From NCBI RefSeq assembly GCF_030867095.1, contig NC_081833.1, positions 75,025,395-75,089,394 of the forward strand: DNA of 64,000 bases, written 5' to 3'. Origin of the DNA: Alligator mississippiensis. Its lineage: Eukaryota > Chordata > Crocodylia > Alligatoridae. Positions 56,106 through 64,000 of this stretch are shown here, piece after piece. The notes beneath the pieces are model-generated. The model searched no databases. It had not been told where the DNA came from and saw only the letters and a program-made list of their open reading frames with translations. The first letter of the stretch is position 1. Each line of letters opens with the position of its first letter. Made by a program: the position numbers and the translations under genes.

Positions 56106-59032
56106 CTGCTGCGGCGCCCGGGAAGCGGAGGACCCAGCAGGCTGGCGGCTTTGCGGCTCCTTCTCCTCCCTGCGCGTCTCCCCCTTTGAGAGCTGCTTCT
56201 GGGCACCCTGCCCTGCAGCGCCGAGCGCCCACCCTCCGGGCTGGCACGGGCGCGAGAAGTTTGCATGTGTGTGCCTGGCCTATTTATTTGTTTGCCTCCC
56301 CCACCTTTCTCCTTCCCCTCTCTCCTTCCACCGAGATGTTTCAGTGTGATACCGCCGCCTCCGATCAGGGTTGAGATCAAGCTTTAAAATATTCCATTCT
56401 GCCAGGCCCGGCCTGATAAGATCGCTCTGTCGGGACGGGCTGAAATTGTGATTTTATCTGGCTTTGACTCACATCCATTGCATTCGAGCGCCTCCTCGTC
56501 TAGGGGACTTTTGAAAAATGTGGTGCAAAGTATTCGGAGATCTTTAACTGGCGGTGGGGGGGGACCTTATCCGGCTCCCGGCTCGGCTTGCTGGGTTCTT
56601 TCTTAATTTATACCTTCTCCAAGGATGCTCCCCAGGGGGGTTCTCCCTCCCCTGCTGCCTCTTGCCTCCAGTTCCCCTTCCCTGCCCCAACAAGACTGTG
56701 AGAAGACCCCGTCGCTGTCCTGATAAAAAGCCGATCCAGACTGCGGTTGGATCACTTGATATTTCTGTCTCTGTCCAAGTCTCCCGTGGCTGATGAGAGT
56801 GCCTCCGGATTATCCGTTCTCCCAGGGCTCCAAATTGATCAACCAAGGAGAATCTGATTTCAGGTCTGGCAGAGATGAAAGAGATGATTGTTGCTTATTC
56901 CCGGGAAATTCTCTAAACGGCTGGCACGTTTCCCAGGGACAGGGTTAGTTATTTTGTCATCCTGCCCCCGCCCCACCAGTAGATCTAAGGCAGAGATAAT
57001 GCAGAGATGTGGGGATAGTAACTCTGGCCACCGTGTGATAATACTGCTTTATCTTCCCCTTGAAGTAATTGCAGTAGTGAGCTGCATCTACCTGTTCACC
57101 AGCCTGGGGTGATCATGGGGTTGATAAAGTTGTGCCAAACCTTAGCAGGGAGAGAAGTATTTTTAACTTCTATTTGCCTCTCTCTCCATTTTTTTTTTTT
57201 TAAAGTTTTCTCCAACTTCTGCAGCTTTCTGCTGGCCGTGCCTTGGGCAGGGCTGTTCTCCGTGGCAGTTAGGAAACGGGCTGGACTCCTCTGGAAGGAT
57301 CCCATTTTAATTAGCTGAAGTTAATAGAGCGGCGAGTGGTAGCGTCTGCATTGAGCGCTCAGCCGCTGAAATAACAATGCTGATCTTCCTTGCGATAAGT
57401 GTATTTCAGTGTGTGGGATACACACTCTTTTTGTGACAGGAAGTGAGCGCCTTTCAGGTCTGCCAAGGCGCTGCTGAGAAGGGGACCGGCTAATAACATG
57501 TAAACCTGCCCTTCAGCCTCCGCCAGTGCCAAGCTCGATTTTTAAACTTTCCATCCAGTTTGTCTGCGGGAGTTGTCAGGGCTCTCCGAGCCATTGTTGG
57601 GCATCTGTTTTCAGCTCTGCGAGGCGTACTCTGCTTAATCAGGAGTAAAAGGTGATCTTAAGATGGATTGTGATGTTGCCAGGATGGGCAGTGCTCTGAA
57701 TGCATTAGCTGCACTGAAGGCTGCTTGTATCTCCTTCCTCTTGTGCTTTCTTCAGAGATGTGAAGAAATGATAAAGTGGGAGGCTGATCTCAGGCTGATG
57801 CTGATGGCCAAAACTGATTAGCAGCTGAAAGCTGGGAACCCTTCCTGTATGTGTCAACATGAAAACAGTCGTTGCAAACCTATAGCACACGGTGCCGGCT
57901 CTGCTGCACTCTCCGGAGGAGAGGGAAGTACGCCTGGATCGGGGTTCTGGTAACCGGACTCCTGTAATGGACAAACCGGACCTGTTTCCCCAGAGCTCAG
58001 GCTGCTGTCAGCTCAGCTGAAGCATTAAAACCTCCCCCCAGATTCATATCTGCTTATTTTATCTTCCTCCGTGACTGTTCTTCCTCCCCTTCAGCTTGAT
58101 GTGAAAAGCAGATAGGCTCAGAAGGGAGATCTCAGAGCTCCAGCGATTGCCAAGCGCGATAAGACAAGGATCAGCCCTGGACTATTATTTAACCACTTCG
58201 TGGTCCGTTCATTTGTTTTCGGAGGGAGGCTTTTGAGGTTGGCGAGCCCCTTCCATCCTGACGTGCATGTTCAGCACCCAGGTGGTCGGGAAGAGCCAGC
58301 ATATCGCAACCCCTTACCTCGCAGCGTAACAATCCTGGGGGCCGTGCCTTTCCGTGAAGGTGCTGGCGGCGCCTGCCTCCAGCCCTCGTCGTGTCTTGGG
58401 TCTGGGTTAAACTTGAGCTGTCTCTGGAGTTTATGGCATTAAAAAGTGGATTGTTAGCAGGAGCTGATGGTGGCTGGGATAGCAAGGGGGGGAGTGCCCG
58501 GTGTGTCCTGTGTTTGGTGTCACAGAAAAGCCTTGTGGTGAGTGCTTCGAGGCCCTGTGTCCGGGCCAGAGCCAGGTATCTGGGGGCGGTTGGAGCACCT
58601 CCGATAGAGGATCTGATCCCAGGAGCGATGAAGGTTGTCGGTGTTCCCCTCCCCCTCCATCAGCGCTTGTCAAAGGCCATGAAAATAACAGCAACCTCCA
58701 TGCAGCTGCTGGCTCTCTTTTTCTCTCTTTTGTTCTGCTGTTAGATAGATGTGAACGGCTGATAAAGCACAGGGAGCTGATCTCCAACCCAGATAGCCTG
58801 TTATATTTATTAACTTCAAACACGGGAGCGCGGGCACATACAGCAAATGAGCGAACCCTTTGGCAGCTCTGTTGCACATGCAGTTACAGTTCTGGCTCTC
58901 GAGATTAGGGGGATTGATAAACCGGGACATTTGATCGTGTGCAGCTGATGTGGCTCTGTACATGTGTGCGTGTGTATTTTTCGACATGAACTCGAAGTGC
59001 ACATTCTCACAGTAGTTGCAGGGGCCTGCCTG

Positions 59033-59061
59033 GTTGTGTGTGTGTGTATGTGTGTGTGTGT
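59033..59061. repeat. (TG)n microsatellite
   Basis: An alternating TG tract with one TATG interruption lies just before the array copy at 59082. Confidence 0.9.
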
Positions 59062-59365
59062 TTTCTATTTTTCCCCTTTCTATTCTGCTTTCAGCTACAG
59101 TAGATGTAAATTCCTGATAAGCTTGGGGCCTGATCTCCATACTGATAAAGATTGCCAAGTGCGATAAGGGTTTCTTATCTCTACCAACCAGACTGGAGCA
59201 GGATTCGCTACAATAACAAACACTGAAAAGAGGAGGCAAAAGGGCTCCAACAATTTGTTCCATTGCAAATGTGATTAATGCAGGCGTTTTAATTATCTGA
59301 TGGGGGCGGGGGAGGAGGGGTCAGCTGGCATTGACACTGGATTTATTTATGTTATTTGGGTATCA

Positions 59366-59398
59366 CCCCCCCCCCCACACACACACGCACACACACAG
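59366..59398. repeat. (C)n(AC)n simple repeat
   Basis: A run of eleven C residues is followed by AC units with one GC variant. Confidence 0.9.
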
Positions 59399-59809
59399 AC
59401 TCTCTGTCAAATAAACTTAATTCAGATGATTTTTCCCCTCGGTGGCTGTTATCAACTACAGATGCCGTATGAGTTTGAAGAAGGCTCCGTCTTGTTTTTT
59501 TTCTTCTTTCTTTCTTTTTGATCACTATCTGCCATTCTGCTAAGTGTAACAAATAGGTTTTGGGGAGGTGGGGGAGCACATGATGACTGGGTGGATACTC
59601 TTTAATTGCTATTAGATGGTGTCAGATAGCAAGCCTGATCTGCATTGTTAGACTCTGCCTCCCCTGGGTTGTTGGGTTTTTGTGCCTGTGTTTCTCTTTT
59701 TTCTGTTCCACTTGTTCCACCTAAATTTCTCGGTTGTTCCTAGACCCAGCCCTGCAAAAACTAAGCAATGCAAGTAGCCTGATTGACTCCAACAGCAGCG
59801 GGAGGAGGT

Positions 59810-60062
59810 TATATATTGCATCCCTACCTCTCTGGGGTGCAAAATGCGCTGGCCTTTTGCAGGCGACTCCTTTTATTTGCATTGCCCCACCAATGTCAAG
59901 GCGTTTGCCTCGGAGTTGAGGTCTCCAGGATCGGTCCTTGTGCTCTGAGCCGTTCTCGCGGTAGCCGTTGGCTTGCACGAGCAAGAGCTGAGCTGCAGCG
60001 GGAGAGAGCCGGGCCTTTGGCCTGCGTGCGCGTTCACGCTGGCTCTAACGAGCCCTGGAAAT
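59810..60062 (+). promoter_or_regulatory. Candidate alternative ZFPM1 promoter and non-coding first exon
   Basis: A TATATA word at 59810-59815 is followed by a CpG-richer segment (59925-60055, for example CCGTTCTCGCGGTAGCCG and GCGTGCGCGTTCACG) that ends in a consensus splice donor (AAAT|GTAAGT, GT at 60063). It lies directly downstream of the GATA-rich array. No matching acceptor is needed for a first exon. The segment does not encode the FOG repression motif, so a transcript from it would need a downstream start codon. This is inference from signals only. Confidence 0.3.
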
Positions 60063-60289
60063 GTAAGTGAATTTCTTGCAATGATTACAGTAGCCAGGCG
60101 GGAGTCTATTTTTAGTTCCACTGCTGTAACCCCACGGCTTTTGATCCTCCCACCACGCCTCCGGCCCTCCGTGCTCATTGTGTTTACTTTCTCTCTCGGT
60201 CCGTGCCGAGTGTGCGAGTGGCGAGCGGCCCCCCCCCTTGTCCGCATGCTTCTCTGGTGCTTGCACACCCACAGGCTGGGGTGGCCTGA

Positions 60290-60385
60290 TGCTGGGATCA
60301 CGAGGCGTAGGGCATCTGGGTTCTTGTCCCTGTCCGACTTCTGGGATGTGCCTCAGTTTCCCTGGTTTTTTTCCTTCAAAATAAA
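60290..60385 (-). mobile_element. MIR-like SINE, reverse orientation
   Basis: GTAGGGCATCTGGGTTCTTG, TCCCTGTCCGACTTCTGGGA and TGTGCCTCAGTTTCCCTGG follow the reverse complement of the MIR core (ccagggaaactgaggcac...). Confidence 0.65.
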
Positions 60386-61761
60386 GAGGTCTGTGCCCGT
60401 GTAAAAGGCCTCGAGGCCAGCAGGGTTGAGAACCAGGGCAAGCCTTGGGCATGCATCTGGGGCAAGGGTACTGACTCCTGCCTTCTGGAGCTGGGGGGCT
60501 GCAAGGAGGGGACCTCTGCTGCAGAACGGGCAGCGCTGATGCTTGAGGGGCAAATGCCACATATGACAGGGCATGCTCCTAACCTGGCTGCCCACTTCCT
60601 AAGTGGATCGGGGATGCTTCCCTTCTCCGTGCCCAGTTGGTTGAACGGGCACTATTCCCGTGGCCAGCCTTGGAGTGTGGCGGGTGTGCCCTCGTTGAAT
60701 GTCCCTATATGTCGGTCACCTGCTGTGGCACCATCGCTCCTACGTGCCTGTCTGTGCCCCCCTGCCACGAGCCTGCAGAAAGGGAGTCGCTATGCCCAGA
60801 GCGGGATCCTGGAAGTGCTGGCACCAGCATAGTTTTATTCTCCCACCCTCTAGCGTAGGGGTCCGTGCAGCGAGCATGGCTAAGGCATCCAGCTTCTGTA
60901 GCCAGCTGTGCACATGAGAGCAAAGCAGCCAGCATCCATCTGGTAGCCTGGACTGCCGGGAGCAGCTGGGTTGCGCCCATCAGTGCAAGTCCAAAGCAGG
61001 GCTCGATCCATAGTGACTTGTCCAACTACTCTGACCCGCTCGTGGAAAACCCCGGGCTCTCCCCTTCGGAGCGGAGCGTTAATCCTTCGAAGACCCTCCA
61101 TGATTTGCATGCATCTGTCCAGGGCATTTTGTGCTCCTGGACCCCTTCGCCGTCCACGTTCGCTCTCCCTGAAGCTTGGCCCCGGAGCTCCCTCTGGCCC
61201 TCCTGGGCACCGTCACAATCGCCCGCGTCTTCTCTAGGGCAACCACGTGCAGGTCCCGTGGGAAGCCTCCGTCCAGCTGCATCTCCTGCGAGGTCTCTTC
61301 CCAGCCCGGCTGCTGACGGGAGGAGGGTTGCCGTCGTGGGCAAAGGGGAGGGAGATAGTCTGTGCTGCGCCGTCCTTGACTCGCCAGTTCATCTGCTGTT
61401 TCTATGGCAGCAAGATGGTCCCTGCGTTGCGGATGGCACCTGTCAGAACGCGGCATGCCGCAGCCCGTCTGCCCCGGGAAAGCTTTCCCCTCCTGGCAGC
61501 CGTCAGCGGGCGAGTCCCTGCCAATAAATCTGTTCCGCCTCGTGCATTTTCCCTGGCTCTCTCCATGCTGTGCCGTGCCCCCTGCCCACCTGGCTCGGAG
61601 CACCAGCTGCTGGAGGCACGACCCACCCTCCGGAAAGCGGCTCTGCCCGGTCGTGGCCCGAACCGAACGGGCTGGGGGAGAGTGGTCTTGCAATTGAAGT
61701 CGGGCATTGGGAGTGGGATGGAGTTCCTCGTTCTGCTGCCGTTTGCTCCAGGGCTGTTGGA

Positions 61762-61815
61762 CGGATGTCCTGGCACACCAGTTTCCCATCTGTAAAATGG
61801 GGCTAATAATTCATC
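61762..61815 (-). mobile_element. MIR-like SINE fragment, reverse orientation
   Basis: ACCAGTTTCCCATCTGTAAA followed by ATGGGGCTAATAATTCA is a classic reversed MIR or SINE-core phrase (cagtttccccatctgtaaaatggggataataata). Confidence 0.75.
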
Positions 61816-61971
61816 CGTTGTCTGCCTTGGTTTTAGCTGAGGAGCCCTTCAGAGCAGTGATGCATGCATGCCTGTGTGTGTGTAAGGGCCTTGACCCCAA
61901 ACTGAGATCTCTGCTACCATAAAACAACAATCCCAAAGGAAAGGGAAACTCGTCTCTAGGTTTCCTGAGGG

Positions 61972-62264
61972 CAGTGATTCTCAAGCAGGGCACCACAGCA
62001 CCCCAGGGTGCCTAGAGATCCTTTCAGGGCTGCCACGCCATGCCAGCGGTGATAGGGGTACAGACCTGACTCTCAAGATAAACCCGGGGATTTCAAATAG
62101 GCATCCAGCGTGTGAAAAGTGCTCCGATCTGCTGGGAGCTGTCTGAGTTTTTTGTGCAGCTGAAGAATGGCTCGGTTATTTTCCTGCAGCCGAAAATCGA
62201 GTGAAAACGAAGAACTGGCACTTTCCAAGGGGCACCTAGGGCTGGAAAAGGCTGAGAACCGCTG
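61972..62264. mobile_element. Non-autonomous hAT (Charlie-like) DNA transposon
   Basis: The left terminus CAGTGATTCTCAAGCAGGGC and the right terminus GGCTGAGAACCGCTG are inverted copies of the hAT-Charlie end CAGNGGTTCTCAA. Subterminal CACCCCAGGGTGCC and GGGGCACCTAGGGC also pair loosely. The flanks carry an imperfect 8-bp target-site duplication, CCTGAGGG (61964-61971) and CCTTAGGC (62265-62272), six of eight matching, as expected for an old hAT insertion. There is no transposase frame; total length is about 293 bp. Confidence 0.8.
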
Positions 62265-64000
62265 CCTTAGGCTCTTGCCCAGCTGCGCCCATCCATCGCC
62301 TCTGTATGATGGCATACCAGATACCAGCCCCAAGTGTCCGTGCCGTCTCCCTTCTCTTCTGTGTCTTGCAAGGGCTTTTTCTTGCTGTTGCCCATGCAGG
62401 GAACCACCTTGGTGTGGGCATTAGTTGGGCTCTTTCTGAGCCCCTGTCCGAGGAGGAAATGCCTCCTCTGCCCCTTCCTCCATCCCCGAGCTACACAAGC
62501 CAAGGGGGAAACTTCGCAGTTCTTCCTAAGAAGCCACTGGTGCGATGGATGTGTGCTCCGGGGAGGCCATGGCCCTGCCAGGCCGGCTCTCTTATGGCTT
62601 GCTTGGCCTGCACGCTGAGCCTCGGCAATGCGGAGAGGAACCCAGCCGAATGCAGATGGCCATCGCCCGTCAGCCTGCGGTGAGCCCTTGGCAGCGCCAG
62701 GCCCTGCTGCTGGCAGAACCTGTTCCACCGAGCGCCGAAGCACATGCCCTTTCCCAGCTCCCTGGCAGGAGCGCACGGGGATGATGCAGTCGAGAGGGCA
62801 TTTGCATAGCATCTGGCAAGCTGGATTGCAGCAGATCTGGCACACGGCCCCTTCCAGGGCCCTGGGGAGGAGGCACTTGCATTTTTGTCTGACATCCCAT
62901 CTCCCTTGATGAGTACCAGGGAGGCTCCTCCGTGTATACCCAAGCTCAACCCTAACGCACCTTGGCAGCCCTCCACCACCGAGGCTGAACACGCACTGGG
63001 AGGGAAGGGCAGGGATATTTGGTGTGCTCCTGGAGAATTTCTTCCTCCACCCCCCATCCTGTTGCAGAAGCAGGGGGGCAAAGGGACTGGGAGCAGCTTT
63101 CGAGGAGACGGATCACGGCAGTAAACTAGCGTGCGATAGCGAGGGTGGTTTTTGTTCTAAATGCATGCCCACAACCATAATATTTGCCTGTAATCCCGTC
63201 TCCCTGCACGATGAGCAGAGCCCCCTCGGTGCCGGAGCTCGCTGGCGCGCACAGCCCATGGCAAGAAGCAGTTGTCAGGCTGCATCCTGGCTCGTCGCGA
63301 CCTTTCCTCGCTGCGGCCAGGCTCCCCGGAGGACCCTCGGGGCGCCGCTGTCCCGATCCGAAGCCTTCACGTCGCTGGGTGAGGTCTGGTTCTCCTTTGT
63401 GAATCATGCAGCCGCCTCGCGATTCCCCATGGCCAAGTTGTGAGAGGGCCAGCTCCGCCGTCGGGGCTTGGAAGGCAGCGAGGCTTCCTCAAGGGTGTAG
63501 CAGCGCTGACAGTGAAAACTGGATGATCCAGATCCTTCCCAGGCCCCGGATTCCCCCCTCCTACCACATCTGCCTGGTGCATGGCAGTGTGAGATGCACA
63601 GAGAGTATTTTGCCCGTGCACTGAGCAATTGGGGTTTATTTCCCCCCTCCACCAAAGCACTATAAAGAGAAAGCCGGGAGGAGGCTGGATCCCACTTGCA
63701 CGAGGTGACTGCTGTTGAGCGTTGTCCAAAAACATTGCGGTTGTACCCAACAATTAGTTTAATCCCTGCGGGCTTTGATGGGAGCGAACTTGCTGGGAGG
63801 GTTCAGGGTGCCAGGAAGGATGCAACACATGGTTTGGGACTCAGCGGGCTAATAGATGTCTGTGAAGAGCCAGGATACTCCCTGCAAGGGCTGCCGGCAG
63901 GAGAAACCTGACCTTAGGTTGAAGCCTTTGTGCCTAAAACGCCCAAACCCTACGTGATGCAGGCAGGAGCCTACCTCCCCTTTGGGTGCTGCAGCTTGCA

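Larger units (their letters stand above)
56414..59629. promoter_or_regulatory. ZFPM1: Cluster of 21 GATA-factor motifs (WGATAR) in ZFPM1 intron 1
   Basis: By eye I count WGATAR or its reverse complement at 56414, 56454, 56721, 56994, 57036, 57049, 57122, 57769, 58059, 58110, 58743, 58760, 58791, 58915, 59115, 59143, 59175, 59293, 59449, 59525 and 59624. A random 3.2-kb sequence of equal base composition would give about six. The rest of the intron in view (59.65-64 kb) has about three. GATA factors are known regulators of the FOG1 gene in mammalian blood cells, so an enhancer role is plausible but not shown here. Confidence 0.6.
57500..59650 (+). repeat. Decayed tandem array, period about 330 bp, carrying GATA motifs
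   Basis: A core of about 60 bp recurs. The order is a TTCTGCTTTCAG-like pyrimidine tract, then AGATGTGAA, then TGATAAAG or AGATAG, then GGGNNCTGATCTC. Copies lie at about 57742, 58075, 58728 and 59082, with spacings of 333, 653 and 354. A second block, GATTGCCAAGYGCGATAAG, is present at 58145-58163 and 59150-59168 with one difference, and a weaker version (TGCCAAGCTCGAT) at about 57527. Weaker partial copies may lie near 58400-58470 and 59530-59640. The units are too diverged for a recent satellite. Confidence 0.6.
55873..64000 (+). other. ZFPM1: ZFPM1 intron 1, 5' portion
   Basis: It starts with a consensus donor. No second coding exon (expected soon after the IKR codons, with an acidic SLGDME-like stretch in human) was found up to 64000, so the intron is more than 8.1 kb here; it is long in mammals too. 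It holds a GATA-rich array, simple repeats and a hAT element, listed separately. From 62.3 to 64 kb I see nothing identifiable. Confidence 0.8.

Noticed and set aside
55791..56189. In-frame extension of the FOG1 peptide upstream to 55791 and past the splice donor
   Set aside because: The upstream extension begins at GTG, not ATG. The part after residue 13 reads into intron 1 beyond a consensus GTGAGT donor.
55410..56380. Long minus-strand Gly/Arg-rich frames across the ZFPM1 CpG island
   Set aside because: Typical chance frames in a GC-rich island. The FOG1 exon on the plus strand explains the region.
59783..60070. 95-codon frame over the possible alternative exon
   Set aside because: No homology to FOG1 or other proteins. 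If the exon is real it is better explained as untranslated.
1..64000. tRNA, rRNA, CRISPR or bacterial operon features
   Set aside because: None were seen. Composition, repeats, splice signals and the two vertebrate genes exclude a prokaryotic source.

Overview
The window is vertebrate nuclear DNA, most likely from a sauropsid (crocodilian or turtle rather than bird or mammal). This rests on three things: 5'-truncated CR1 LINE tails, MIR-like SINEs of the type common in crocodilian and turtle genomes, and decayed hAT-type elements, with no Alu, B1 or L1 seen. The exact species cannot be read from the sequence.

Two protein-coding loci are visible, both on the + strand. The first is ZNF469: one uninterrupted 12.8-kb reading frame (24968-37783, 4271 residues) coding for a very large, mostly disordered nuclear C2H2 zinc-finger protein. 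A probable 5' UTR starts at a splice acceptor near 24756. An AT-rich 3' UTR of about 1.5 kb ends at an AATAAA at 39271. The second is the 5' end of ZFPM1 (FOG1). Its first coding exon (55833-55872) lies in a CpG island and encodes the 14-residue N-terminal NuRD-binding motif. Intron 1 fills the rest of the window. ZNF469 followed by ZFPM1 in the same orientation is also the arrangement on human 16q24, which supports both calls.

Layout: 1-24.7 kb is non-coding, with SINEs, CR1 tails, a long imperfect palindrome built from AC/GT repeats (3.48-4.00 kb), several AT-rich islands that look like candidate conserved elements, and a CpG-rich patch (16.3-16.9 kb). 24.76-39.3 kb is ZNF469. 39.3-55.5 kb is intergenic, with SINE and CR1 copies, an inverted-repeat element containing a near-perfect hairpin (42.2-42.7 kb), an AT-rich island (44.1-44.4 kb) and one exon-like segment (47.33-47.46 kb). 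55.5-64 kb is the ZFPM1 promoter, exon 1 and part of intron 1.

The most interesting structure is in ZFPM1 intron 1. I count 21 WGATAR sites by eye between 56.4 and 59.65 kb, about three times chance. Many lie in a decayed tandem array with a period near 330 bp. FOG1 is the obligate cofactor of GATA factors, so this array is a candidate GATA-responsive enhancer. It sits just upstream of a segment with a TATA-like box and a strong splice donor that could be an alternative first exon. All regulatory roles here are inference.
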